Source of the DNA: Eutrigla gurnardus
Lineage: Eukaryota; Chordata; Actinopteri; Perciformes; Triglidae
Direction: 5' to 3'
NCBI GenBank assembly: GCA_963514095.1
Contig: OY741264.1
Span: 14,306,366 to 14,370,365 of the forward strand
DNA: 64,000 bases
The position numbers and the translations under genes are program-made. Positions 32,601 through 47,200 of the stretch are shown one piece after another. Every line of letters starts with the position of its first letter. Within the stretch, counting starts at the first letter, position 1. The notes under the pieces were generated by a model. That model was not told where the DNA came from. It did not search any database and was given only the letters and a program-made list of their open reading frames with translations.

Positions 32601-35550
32601 GATTGAAGGAACGCCTCTATGTTTGAAACGGCTATTCCAAGACGGGCAGATCCTTTGAAATACTGGCAAGAGCGACGTGCTGTCTTCCTTAATTTGTACC
32701 AACTGACTAAGACATTTTTAAGTGTCCCTGCAACAAGTGTACCCTGTGAAAGAATTTTTCCATAGCAGGGGAAGTGTTATCCAAAAAAAAAGAAACAGAC
32801 TCAGCTCAAAAAGAGCTGAACAAATATTATTTTTGAATAAAAATCTTTGATTATTGTATTGCATATAACAATGTGTCACTTATTTATATTTAATAATGTT
32901 CTCGTGGGGCTGGGTTAAACTGCAAATATTTTATAGCAACCACCATGATTTGATTGGTTAACCTATCTAATTTGACATGGTTTGAACGGCATTTGAGATC
33001 AGTTGCTATGCTGAATGACCTCAGCCTACCCAGGTGTGGGACTGAGACCACTGCAATAACTTTTTAGCATTGACATAGATTACAGTCTCTTCAGAGACTA
33101 GCAAAAATTGCCAGAGCTGACTATATTTCAAGTCATCCCGGCGGGGTATTGGGTTAAGTTTTCAACCAGCAATAATCACGTCTCAGTTTGACTTCATAGA
33201 CTATGAAATTGCCTCTGCACAAGAATACCCATGAATGCTACGAGATTTAGCTGGACCTGGAACAACACTCACAACACGCATGGTGCGTGCTACAGCTCAC
33301 CTACAGCCTACCCAGGTGCTGGACTGAGACCACTGCAATAACTGTTTAGCATTGACATAGATTACAGTCTCTTCAGAGACTAGCAAAAATTGCCAGAGCT
33401 GACTATATTTCAAGTCATCCCGGCGGGGTATTGGGTTAAGTTTTCAACCAGCAATAATCACGTCTCAGTTTGACTTCATAGACTATGAAATTGCCTCTGC
33501 ACTAGTGATGTGACTTCAAAAACGGGCGTGTCGGCGCTTCTCTGAAGTCCCAGATCCAAACGTTTCGAAACGATGTGCCGAAAAGCGGTTCTGAAACGCC
33601 CATGTCATGTGACTGTAGTTCAGTGATTGAAGGAACGCCTCTATGTTTGAAACGGCTATTCCAAGACGGGCAGATCCTTTGAAATACTGGCAAGAGCGAC
33701 GTGCTGTCTTCCTTAATTTGTACCAACTGACTAAGACATTTTTAAGTGTCCCTGCAACAAGTGTACCCTGTGAAAGAATTTTTCCATAGCAGGGGAAGTG
33801 TTATCCAAAAAAAAAGAAACAGACTCAGCTCAAAAAGAGCTGAACAAATATTATTTTTGAATAAAAATCTTTGATTATTGTATTGCATATAACAATGTGT
33901 CACTTATTTATTTTTAATAATGTTCTCGTGGGGCTGGGTTAAACTGCAAATATTTTATAGCAACCACCATGATTTGATTGGTTAACCTATCTAATTTGAC
34001 ATGGTTGGAACGGCATTTGAGATCAGTTGCTATGCTGAATGACCTCAGCCTACCCAGGTGTGGGACTGAGACCACTGCAATAACTTTTTAGCATTGACAT
34101 AGATTACAGTCTCTTCAGAGACTAGCAAAAATTGCCAGAGCTGACTATATTTCAAGTCATCCCGGCGGGGTATTGGGTTAAGTTTTCAACCAGCAATAAT
34201 CACGTCTCAGTTTGACTTCATAGACTATGAAATTGCCTCTGCACAAGAATACCCATGAATGCTACGAGATTTAGCTGGACCTGGAACAACACTCACAACA
34301 CGCATGGTGCGTGCTACAGCTCACCTACAGCCTACTCAGGTGCGGGACTGAGACCACTGCAATAACTTTTTAGCATTGACATAGATTACAGTCTCTTCAG
34401 AGACTAGCAAAAATTGCCAGAGCTGACTATATTTCAAGTCATCCCGGCGGGGTATTGGGTTAAGTTTTCAACCAGCAATAATCACGTCTCAGTTTGACTT
34501 CATAGACTATGAAATTGCCTCTGCACAAGAATACCCATGAATGCTACGAGATTTAGCTGGACCTGGAACAACACTCACAACACGCATGGTGCGTGCTACA
34601 GCTCACCTACAGCCTACCCAGGTGCTGGACTGAGACCACTGCAATAACTGTTTAGCATTGACATAGATTACAGTCTCTTCAGAGACTAGCAAAAATTGCC
34701 AGAGCTGACTATATTTCAAGTCATCCCGGCGGGGTATTGGGTTAAGTTTTCAACCAGCAATAATCACGTCTCAGTTTGACTTCATAGACTATGAAATTGC
34801 CTCTGCACTAGTGATGTGACTTCAAAAACGGGCGTGTCGGCGCTTCTCTGAAGTCCCAGATCCAAACGTTTCGAAACGATGTGCCGAAAAGCGGTTCTGA
34901 AACGCCCATGTCATGTGACTGTAGTTCAGTGATTGAAGGAACGCCTCTATGTTTGAAACGGCTATTCCAAGACGGGCAGATCCTTTGAAATACTGGCAAG
35001 AGCGACGTGCTGTCTTCCTTAATTTGTACCAACTGACTAAGACATTTTTAAGTGTCCCTGCAACAAGTGTACCCTGTGAAAGAATTTTTCCATAGCAGGG
35101 GAAGTGTTATCCAAAAAAAAAGAAACAGACTCAGCTCAAAAAGAGCTGAACAAATATTATTTTTGAATAAAAATCTTTGATTATTGTATTGCATATAACA
35201 ATGTGTCACTTATTTATATTTAATAATGTTCTCGTGGGGCTGGGTTAAACTGCAAATATTTTATAGCAACCACCATGATTTGATTGGTTAACCTATCTAA
35301 TTTGACATGGTTGGAACGGCATTTGAGATCAGTTGCTATGCTGAATGACCTCAGCCTACCCAGGTGTGGGACTGAGACCACTGCAATAACTTTTTAGCAT
35401 TGACATAGATTACAGTCTCTTCAGAGACTAGCAAAAATTGCCAGAGCTGACTATATTTCAAGTCATCCCGGCGGGGTATTGGGTTAAGTTTTCAACCAGC
35501 AATAATCACGTCTCAGTTTGACTTCATAGACTATGAAATTGCCTCTGCAC

Positions 35551-36856
35551 TAGTGATGTGACTTCAAAAACGGGCGTGTCGGCGCTTCTCTGAAGTCCCA
35601 GATCCAAACGTTTCGAAACGATGTGCCGAAAAGCGGTTCTGAAACGCCCATGTCATGTGACTGTAGTTCAGTGATTGAAGGAACGCCTCTATGTTTGAAA
35701 CGGCTATTCCAAGACGGGCAGATCCTTTGAAATACTGGCAAGAGCGACGTGCTGTCTTCCTTAATTTGTACCAACTGACTAAGACATTTTTAAGTGTCCC
35801 TGCAACAAGTGTACCCTGTGAAAGAATTTTTCCATAGCAGGGGAAGTGTTATCCAAAAAAAAAGAAACAGACTCAGCTCAAAAAGAGCTGAACAAATATT
35901 ATTTTTGAATAAAAATCTTTGATTATTGTATTGCATATAACAATGTGTCACTTATTTATATTTAATAATGTTCTCGTGGGGCTGGGTTAAACTGCAAATA
36001 TTTTATAGCAACCACCATGATTTGATTGGTTAACCTATCTAATTTGACATGGTTGGAACGGCATTTGAGATCAGTTGCTATGCTGAATGACCTCAGCCTA
36101 CCCAGGTGTGGGACTGAGACCACTGCAATAACTTTTTAGCATTGACATAGATTACAGTCTCTTCAGAGACTAGCAAAAATTGCCAGAGCTGACTATATTT
36201 CAAGTCATCCCGGCGGGGTATTGGGTTAAGTTTTCAACCAGCAATAATCACGTCTCAGTTTGACTTCATAGACTATGAAATTGCCTCTGCACAAGAATAC
36301 CCATGAATGCTACGAGATTTAGCTGGACCTGGAACAACACTCACAACACGCATGGTGCGTGCTACAGCTCACCTACAGCCTACTCAGGTGCGGGACTGAG
36401 ACCACTGCAATAACTTTTTAGCATTGACATAGATTACAGTCTCTTCAGAGACTAGCAAAAATTGCCAGAGCTGACTATATTTCAAGTCATCCCGGCGGGG
36501 TATTGGGTTAAGTTTTCAACCAGCAATAATCACGTCTCAGTTTGACTTCATAGACTATGAAATTGCCTCTGCACAAGAATACCCATGAATGCTACGAGAT
36601 TTAGCTGGACCTGGAACAACACTCACAACACGCATGGTGCGTGCTACAGCTCACCTACAGCCTACCCAGGTGCTGGACTGAGACCACTGCAATAACTGTT
36701 TAGCATTGACATAGATTACAGTCTCTTCAGAGACTAGCAAAAATTGCCAGAGCTGACTATATTTCAAGTCATCCCGGCGGGGTATTGGGTTAAGTTTTCA
36801 ACCAGCAATAATCACGTCTCAGTTTGACTTCATAGACTATGAAATTGCCTCTGCAC
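35551..36856. repeat. Unit following the only 742-bp spacing
   Basis: The A fragment at 35551 follows that at 34809 after 742 bp, so no extra 282-bp monomer lies between them. This is the minimal A-to-A unit in the window and defines the base length of the series. The unit that begins here is 1306 bp. Confidence 0.9.
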
Positions 36857-39800
36857 TAGTGATGTGACTTCAAAAACGGGCGTGTCGGCGCTTCTCTGAA
36901 GTCCCAGATCCAAACGTTTCGAAACGATGTGCCGAAAAGCGGTTCTGAAACGCCCATGTCATGTGACTGTAGTTCAGTGATTGAAGGAACGCCTCTATGT
37001 TTGAAACGGCTATTCCAAGACGGGCAGATCCTTTGAAATACTGGCAAGAGCGACGTGCTGTCTTCCTTAATTTGTACCAACTGACTAAGACATTTTTAAG
37101 TGTCCCTGCAACAAGTGTACCCTGTGAAAGAATTTTTCCATAGCAGGGGAAGTGTTATCCAAAAAAAAAGAAACAGACTCAGCTCAAAAAGAGCTGAACA
37201 AATATTATTTTTGAATAAAAATCTTTGATTATTGTATTGCATATAACAATGTGTCACTTATTTATATTTAATAATGTTCTCGTGGGGCTGGGTTAAACTG
37301 CAAATATTTTATAGCAACCACCATGATTTGATTGGTTAACCTATCTAATTTGACATGGTTTGAACGGCATTTGAGATCAGTTGCTATGCTGAATGACCTC
37401 AGCCTACCCAGGTGTGGGACTGAGACCACTGCAATAACTTTTTAGCATTGACATAGATTACAGTCTCTTCAGAGACTAGCAAAAATTGCCAGAGCTGACT
37501 ATATTTCAAGTCATCCCGGCGGGGTATTGGGTTAAGTTTTCAACCAGCAATAATCACGTCTCAGTTTGACTTCATAGACTATGAAATTGCCTCTGCACAA
37601 GAATACCCATGAATGCTACGAGATTTAGCTGGACCTGGAACAACACTCACAACACGCATGGTGCGTGCTACAGCTCACCTACAGCCTACCCAGGTGCTGG
37701 ACTGAGACCACTGCAATAACTGTTTAGCATTGACATAGATTACAGTCTCTTCAGAGACTAGCAAAAATTGCCAGAGCTGACTATATTTCAAGTCATCCCG
37801 GCGGGGTATTGGGTTAAGTTTTCAACCAGCAATAATCACGTCTCAGTTTGACTTCATAGACTATGAAATTGCCTCTGCACTAGTGATGTGACTTCAAAAA
37901 CGGGCGTGTCGGCGCTTCTCTGAAGTCCCAGATCCAAACGTTTCGAAACGATGTGCCGAAAAGCGGTTCTGAAACGCCCATGTCATGTGACTGTAGTTCA
38001 GTGATTGAAGGAACGCCTCTATGTTTGAAACGGCTATTCCAAGACGGGCAGATCCTTTGAAATACTGGCAAGAGCGACGTGCTGTCTTCCTTAATTTGTA
38101 CCAACTGACTAAGACATTTTTAAGTGTCCCTGCAACAAGTGTACCCTGTGAAAGAATTTTTCCATAGCAGGGGAAGTGTTATCCAAAAAAAAAGAAACAG
38201 ACTCAGCTCAAAAAGAGCTGAACAAATATTATTTTTGAATAAAAATCTTTGATTATTGTATTGCATATAACAATGTGTCACTTATTTATTTTTAATAATG
38301 TTCTCGTGGGGCTGGGTTAAACTGCAAATATTTTATAGCAACCACCATGATTTGATTGGTTAACCTATCTAATTTGACATGGTTTGAACGGCATTTGAGA
38401 TCAGTTGCTATGCTGAATGACCTCAGCCTACCCAGGTGTGGGACTGAGACCACTGCAATAACTTTTTAGCATTGACATAGATTACAGTCTCTTCAGAGAC
38501 TAGCAAAAATTGCCAGAGCTGACTATATTTCAAGTCATCCCGGCGGGGTATTGGGTTAAGTTTTCAACCAGCAATAATCACGTCTCAGTTTGACTTCATA
38601 GACTATGAAATTGCCTCTGCACAAGAATACCCATGAATGCTACGAGATTTAGCTGGACCTGGAACAACACTCACAACACGCATGGTGCGTGCTACAGCTC
38701 ACCTACAGCCTACCCAGGTGCTGGACTGAGACCACTGCAATAACTGTTTAGCATTGACATAGATTACAGTCTCTTCAGAGACTAGCAAAAATTGCCAGAG
38801 CTGACTATATTTCAAGTCATCCCGGCGGGGTATTGGGTTAAGTTTTCAACCAGCAATAATCACGTCTCAGTTTGACTTCATAGACTATGAAATTGCCTCT
38901 GCACTAGTGATGTGACTTCAAAAACGGGCGTGTCGGCGCTTCTCTGAAGTCCCAGATCCAAACGTTTCGAAACGATGTGCCGAAAAGCGGTTCTGAAACG
39001 CCCATGTCATGTGACTGTAGTTCAGTGATTGAAGGAACGCCTCTATGTTTGAAACGGCTATTCCAAGACGGGCAGATCCTTTGAAATACTGGCAAGAGCG
39101 ACGTGCTGTCTTCCTTAATTTGTACCAACTGACTAAGACATTTTTAAGTGTCCCTGCAACAAGTGTACCCTGTGAAAGAATTTTTCCATAGCAGGGGAAG
39201 TGTTATCCAAAAAAAAAGAAACAGACTCAGCTCAAAAAGAGCTGAACAAATATTATTTTTGAATAAAAATCTTTGATTATTGTATTGCATATAACAATGT
39301 GTCACTTATTTATTTTTAATAATGTTCTCGTGGGGCTGGGTTAAACTGCAAATATTTTATAGCAACCACCATGATTTGATTGGTTAACCTATCTAATTTG
39401 ACATGGTTGGAACGGCATTTGAGATCAGTTGCTATGCTGAATGACCTCAGCCTACCCAGGTGTGGGACTGAGACCACTGCAATAACTTTTTAGCATTGAC
39501 ATAGATTACAGTCTCTTCAGAGACTAGCAAAAATTGCCAGAGCTGACTATATTTCAAGTCATCCCGGCGGGGTATTGGGTTAAGTTTTCAACCAGCAATA
39601 ATCACGTCTCAGTTTGACTTCATAGACTATGAAATTGCCTCTGCACAAGAATACCCATGAATGCTACGAGATTTAGCTGGACCTGGAACAACACTCACAA
39701 CACGCATGGTGCGTGCTACAGCTCACCTACAGCCTACCCAGGTGCTGGACTGAGACCACTGCAATAACTGTTTAGCATTGACATAGATTACAGTCTCTTC

Positions 39801-39899
39801 AGAGACTAGCAAAAATTGCCAGAGCTGACTATATTTCAAGTCATCCCGGCGGGGTATTGGGTTAAGTTTTCAACCAGCAATAATCACGTCTCAGTTTGA

Positions 39900-41234
39900 C
39901 TTCATAGACTACTAAATTGCCTCTGCACTAGTGATGTGACTTCAAAAACGGGCGTGTCGGCGCTTCTCTGAAGTCCCAGATCCAATTGTTTCGAAACGAT
40001 GTGCCGAAAAGCGGTTCTGAAACGCCCATGTCATGTGACTGTAGTTCAGTGGTTGAAGGAACGCCTCTATGTTTGAAACGGCTATTCCAAGACGGGCAGA
40101 TCCTTTGAAATACTGGCAAGAGCGACGTGCTGTCTTCCTTAATTTGTACCAACTGACTAAGACATTTTTAAGTGTCCCTGCAACAAGTGTACCCTGTGAA
40201 AGAGTTTTTCCATAGCAGGGGAAGTGTTATCCAAAAAAAAAGAAACAGACTCAGCTCAAAAAGAGCTGAACAAATATTATTTTTGAATAAAAATCTTTGA
40301 TTATTGTATTGCATATAACAATGTGTCACTTATTTATTTTTAATAATGTTCTCGTGGGGCTGGGTTAAACTGCAAATATTTTATAGCAACCACCATGATT
40401 TGATTGGTTAACCTATCTAATTTGACATGGTTTGAACGGCATTTGAGATCAGTTGCTATGCTGAATGACCTCAGCCTACCCAGGTGTGGGACTGAGACCA
40501 CTGCAATAACTTTTTAGCATTGACATAGATTACAGTCTCTTCAGAGACTAGCAAAAATTGCCAGAGCTGACTATATTTCAAGTCATCCCGGCGGGGTATT
40601 GGGTTAAGTTTTCAACCAGCAATAATCACGTCTCAGTTTGACTTCATAGACTATGAAATTGCCTCTGCACAAGAATACCCATGAATGCTACGAGATTTAG
40701 CTGGACCTGAAACAACACTCACAACACGCATGGTGCGTGCTACAGCTCACCTACAGCCTACCCAGGTGCGGGAGTGAGACCACTGCAATAAGTTTTTAGC
40801 ATTGACATAGATTACAGTCTCTTCAGAGACTAGAAAAAATTGCCAGAGCTGACTATATTTCAAGTCATCCCGGCGGGGTATTGGGTTAAGTTTTCAACCA
40901 GCAATAATCACGTCTCAGTTTGACTTCATAGACTACGAAATTGCCTCTGCACAAGAATACCCATGAATGCTACGAGATTTAGCTGGACCTGGAACAACAC
41001 TCACAACACGCATGGTGCGTGCTACAGCTCACCTACAGCCTACCCAGGTGCTGGACTGAGACCACTGCAATAACTGTTTAGCATTGACATAGATTACAGT
41101 CTCTTCAGAGACTAGCAAAAATTGCCAGAGCTGACTATATTTCAAGTCATCCCGGCGGGGTATTGGGTTAAGTTTTCAACCAGCAATAATCACGTCTCAG
41201 TTTGACTTCATAGACTATGAAATTGCCTCTGCAC
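39900..41234. repeat. Internal segment carrying array-edge variants
   Basis: The A copy at 39929 shares GACTACTAAATTG just upstream and CAGTGGTTGAAGG inside with the first copy at 26231. The following monomer shares GGACCTGAAACAACAC, GTGCGGGAGTGAGACC, AATAAGTTTTTAGC and GAAAAAATTGCC with 28311-28450. It also has private changes (CAATTGTTTCG; GAGTTTTTCC). Confidence 0.8.
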
Positions 41235-44200
41235 TAGTGATGTGACTTCAAAAACGGGCGTGTCGGCGCTTCTCTGAAGTCCCAGATCCAAACGTTTCGA
41301 AACGATGTGCCGAAAAGCGGTTCTGAAACGCCCATGTCATGTGACTGTAGTTCAGTGATTGAAGGAACGCCTCTATGTTTGAAACGGCTATTCCAAGACG
41401 GGCAGATCCTTTGAAATACTGGCAAGAGCGACGTGCTGTCTTCCTTAATTTGTACCAACTGACTAAGACATTTTTAAGTGTCCCTGCAACAAGTGTACCC
41501 TGTGAAAGAATTTTTCCATAGCAGGGGAAGTGTTATCCAAAAAAAAAGAAACAGACTCAGCTCAAAAAGAGCTGAACAAATATTATTTTTGAATAAAAAT
41601 CTTTGATTATTGTATTGCATATAACAATGTGTCACTTATTTATATTTAATAATGTTCTCGTGGGGCTGGGTTAAACTGCAAATATTTTATAGCAACCACC
41701 ATGATTTGATTGGTTAACCTATCTAATTTGACATGGTTTGAACGGCATTTGAGATCAGTTGCTATGCTGAATGACCTCAGCCTACCCAGGTGTGGGACTG
41801 AGACCACTGCAATAACTTTTTAGCATTGACATAGATTACAGTCTCTTCAGAGACTAGCAAAAATTGCCAGAGCTGACTATATTTCAAGTCATCCCGGCGG
41901 GGTATTGGGTTAAGTTTTCAACCAGCAATAATCACGTCTCAGTTTGACTTCATAGACTATGAAATTGCCTCTGCACAAGAATACCCATGAATGCTACGAG
42001 ATTTAGCTGGACCTGGAACAACACTCACAACACGCATGGTGCGTGCTACAGCTCACCTACAGCCTACCCAGGTGCTGGACTGAGACCACTGCAATAACTG
42101 TTTAGCATTGACATAGATTACAGTCTCTTCAGAGACTAGCAAAAATTGCCAGAGCTGACTATATTTCAAGTCATCCCGGCGGGGTATTGGGTTAAGTTTT
42201 CAACCAGCAATAATCACGTCTCAGTTTGACTTCATAGACTATGAAATTGCCTCTGCACTAGTGATGTGACTTCAAAAACGGGCGTGTCGGCGCTTCTCTG
42301 AAGTCCCAGATCCAAACGTTTCGAAACGATGTGCCGAAAAGCGGTTCTGAAACGCCCATGTCATGTGACTGTAGTTCAGTGATTGAAGGAACGCCTCTAT
42401 GTTTGAAACGGCTATTCCAAGACGGGCAGATCCTTTGAAATACTGGCAAGAGCGACGTGCTGTCTTCCTTAATTTGTACCAACTGACTAAGACATTTTTA
42501 AGTGTCCCTGCAACAAGTGTACCCTGTGAAAGAATTTTTCCATAGCAGGGGAAGTGTTATCCAAAAAAAAAGAAACAGACTCAGCTCAAAAAGAGCTGAA
42601 CAAATATTATTTTTGAATAAAAATCTTTGATTATTGTATTGCATATAACAATGTGTCACTTATTTATTTTTAATAATGTTCTCGTGGGGCTGGGTTAAAC
42701 TGCAAATATTTTATAGCAACCACCATGATTTGATTGGTTAACCTATCTAATTTGACATGGTTGGAACGGCATTTGAGATCAGTTGCTATGCTGAATGACC
42801 TCAGCCTACCCAGGTGTGGGACTGAGACCACTGCAATAACTTTTTAGCATTGACATAGATTACAGTCTCTTCAGAGACTAGCAAAAATTGCCAGAGCTGA
42901 CTATATTTCAAGTCATCCCGGCGGGGTATTGGGTTAAGTTTTCAACCAGCAATAATCACGTCTCAGTTTGACTTCATAGACTATGAAATTGCCTCTGCAC
43001 AAGAATACCCATGAATGCTACGAGATTTAGCTGGACCTGGAACAACACTCACAACACGCATGGTGCGTGCTACAGCTCACCTACAGCCTACTCAGGTGCG
43101 GGACTGAGACCACTGCAATAACTTTTTAGCATTGACATAGATTACAGTCTCTTCAGAGACTAGCAAAAATTGCCAGAGCTGACTATATTTCAAGTCATCC
43201 CGGCGGGGTATTGGGTTAAGTTTTCAACCAGCAATAATCACGTCTCAGTTTGACTTCATAGACTATGAAATTGCCTCTGCACAAGAATACCCATGAATGC
43301 TACGAGATTTAGCTGGACCTGGAACAACACTCACAACACGCATGGTGCGTGCTACAGCTCACCTACAGCCTACCCAGGTGCTGGACTGAGACCACTGCAA
43401 TAACTGTTTAGCATTGACATAGATTACAGTCTCTTCAGAGACTAGCAAAAATTGCCAGAGCTGACTATATTTCAAGTCATCCCGGCGGGGTATTGGGTTA
43501 AGTTTTCAACCAGCAATAATCACGTCTCAGTTTGACTTCATAGACTATGAAATTGCCTCTGCACTAGTGATGTGACTTCAAAAACGGGCGTGTCGGCGCT
43601 TCTCTGAAGTCCCAGATCCAAACGTTTCGAAACGATGTGCCGAAAAGCGGTTCTGAAACGCCCATGTCATGTGACTGTAGTTCAGTGATTGAAGGAACGC
43701 CTCTATGTTTGAAACGGCTATTCCAAGACGGGCAGATCCTTTGAAATACTGGCAAGAGCGACGTGCTGTCTTCCTTAATTTGTACCAACTGACTAAGACA
43801 TTTTTAAGTGTCCCTGCAACAAGTGTACCCTGTGAAAGAATTTTTCCATAGCAGGGGAAGTGTTATCCAAAAAAAAAGAAACAGACTCAGCTCAAAAAGA
43901 GCTGAACAAATATTATTTTTGAATAAAAATCTTTGATTATTGTATTGCATATAACAATGTGTCACTTATTTATTTTTAATAATGTTCTCGTGGGGCTGGG
44001 TTAAACTGCAAATATTTTATAGCAACCACCATGATTTGATTGGTTAACCTATCTAATTTGACATGGTTGGAACGGCATTTGAGATCAGTTGCTATGCTGA
44101 ATGACCTCAGCCTACCCAGGTGTGGGACTGAGACCACTGCAATAACTTTTTAGCATTGACATAGATTACAGTCTCTTCAGAGACTAGCAAAAATTGCCAG

Positions 44201-47200
44201 AGCTGACTATATTTCAAGTCATCCCGGCGGGGTATTGGGTTAAGTTTTCAACCAGCAATAATCACGTCTCAGTTTGACTTCATAGACTATGAAATTGCCT
44301 CTGCACAAGAATACCCATGAATGCTACGAGATTTAGCTGGACCTGGAACAACACTCACAACACGCATGGTGCGTGCTACAGCTCACCTACAGCCTACTCA
44401 GGTGCGGGACTGAGACCACTGCAATAACTTTTTAGCATTGACATAGATTACAGTCTCTTCAGAGACTAGCAAAAATTGCCAGAGCTGACTATATTTCAAG
44501 TCATCCCGGCGGGGTATTGGGTTAAGTTTTCAACCAGCAATAATCACGTCTCAGTTTGACTTCATAGACTATGAAATTGCCTCTGCACAAGAATACCCAT
44601 GAATGCTACGAGATTTAGCTGGACCTGGAACAACACTCACAACACGCATGGTGCGTGCTACAGCTCACCTACAGCCTACCCAGGTGCTGGACTGAGACCA
44701 CTGCAATAACTGTTTAGCATTGACATAGATTACAGTCTCTTCAGAGACTAGCAAAAATTGCCAGAGCTGACTATATTTCAAGTCATCCCGGCGGGGTATT
44801 GGGTTAAGTTTTCAACCAGCAATAATCACGTCTCAGTTTGACTTCATAGACTATGAAATTGCCTCTGCACAAGAATACCCATGAATGCTACGAGATTTAG
44901 CTGGACCTGGAACAACACTCACAACACGCATGGTGCGTGCTACAGCTCACCTACAGCCTACCCAGGTGCTGGACTGAGACCACTGCAATAACTGTTTAGC
45001 ATTGACATAGATTACAGTCTCTTCAGAGACTAGCAAAAATTGCCAGAGCTGACTATATTTCAAGTCATCCCGGCGGGGTATTGGGTTAAGTTTTCAACCA
45101 GCAATAATCACGTCTCAGTTTGACTTCATAGACTATGAAATTGCCTCTGCACTAGTGATGTGACTTCAAAAACGGGCGTGTCGGCGCTTCTCTGAAGTCC
45201 CAGATCCAAACGTTTCGAAACGATGTGCCGAAAAGCGGTTCTGAAACGCCCATGTCATGTGACTGTAGTTCAGTGATTGAAGGAACGCCTCTATGTTTGA
45301 AACGGCTATTCCAAGACGGGCAGATCCTTTGAAATACTGGCAAGAGCGACGTGCTGTCTTCCTTAATTTGTACCAACTGACTAAGACATTTTTAAGTGTC
45401 CCTGCAACAAGTGTACCCTGTGAAAGAATTTTTCCATAGCAGGGGAAGTGTTATCCAAAAAAAAAGAAACAGACTCAGCTCAAAAAGAGCTGAACAAATA
45501 TTATTTTTGAATAAAAATCTTTGATTATTGTATTGCATATAACAATGTGTCACTTATTTATTTTTAATAATGTTCTCGTGGGGCTGGGTTAAACTGCAAA
45601 TATTTTATAGCAACCACCATGATTTGATTGGTTAACCTATCTAATTTGACATGGTTTGAACGGCATTTGAGATCAGTTGCTATGCTGAATGACCTCAGCC
45701 TACCCAGGTGTGGGACTGAGACCACTGCAATAACTTTTTAGCATTGACATAGATTACAGTCTCTTCAGAGACTAGCAAAAATTGCCAGAGCTGACTATAT
45801 TTCAAGTCATCCCGGCGGGGTATTGGGTTAAGTTTTCAACCAGCAATAATCACGTCTCAGTTTGACTTCATAGACTATGAAATTGCCTCTGCACAAGAAT
45901 ACCCATGAATGCTACGAGATTTAGCTGGACCTGGAACAACACTCACAACACGCATGGTGCGTGCTACAGCTCACCTACAGCCTACCCAGGTGCTGGACTG
46001 AGACCACTGCAATAACTGTTTAGCATTGACATAGATTACAGTCTCTTCAGAGACTAGCAAAAATTGCCAGAGCTGACTATATTTCAAGTCATCCCGGCGG
46101 GGTATTGGGTTAAGTTTTCAACCAGCAATAATCACGTCTCAGTTTGACTTCATAGACTATGAAATTGCCTCTGCACTAGTGATGTGACTTCAAAAACGGG
46201 CGTGTCGGCGCTTCTCTGAAGTCCCAGATCCAAACGTTTCGAAACGATGTGCCGAAAAGCGGTTCTGAAACGCCCATGTCATGTGACTGTAGTTCAGTGA
46301 TTGAAGGAACGCCTCTATGTTTGAAACGGCTATTCCAAGACGGGCAGATCCTTTGAAATACTGGCAAGAGCGACGTGCTGTCTTCCTTAATTTGTACCAA
46401 CTGACTAAGACATTTTTAAGTGTCCCTGCAACAAGTGTACCCTGTGAAAGAATTTTTCCATAGCAGGGGAAGTGTTATCCAAAAAAAAAGAAACAGACTC
46501 AGCTCAAAAAGAGCTGAACAAATATTATTTTTGAATAAAAATCTTTGATTATTGTATTGCATATAACAATGTGTCACTTATTTATTTTTAATAATGTTCT
46601 CGTGGGGCTGGGTTAAACTGCAAATATTTTATAGCAACCACCATGATTTGATTGGTTAACCTATCTAATTTGACATGGTTGGAACGGCATTTGAGATCAG
46701 TTGCTATGCTGAATGACCTCAGCCTACCCAGGTGTGGGACTGAGACCACTGCAATAACTTTTTAGCATTGACATAGATTACAGTCTCTTCAGAGACTAGC
46801 AAAAATTGCCAGAGCTGACTATATTTCAAGTCATCCCGGCGGGGTATTGGGTTAAGTTTTCAACCAGCAATAATCACGTCTCAGTTTGACTTCATAGACT
46901 ATGAAATTGCCTCTGCACAAGAATACCCATGAATGCTACGAGATTTAGCTGGACCTGGAACAACACTCACAACACGCATGGTGCGTGCTACAGCTCACCT
47001 ACAGCCTACTCAGGTGCGGGACTGAGACCACTGCAATAACTTTTTAGCATTGACATAGATTACAGTCTCTTCAGAGACTAGCAAAAATTGCCAGAGCTGA
47101 CTATATTTCAAGTCATCCCGGCGGGGTATTGGGTTAAGTTTTCAACCAGCAATAATCACGTCTCAGTTTGACTTCATAGACTATGAAATTGCCTCTGCAC

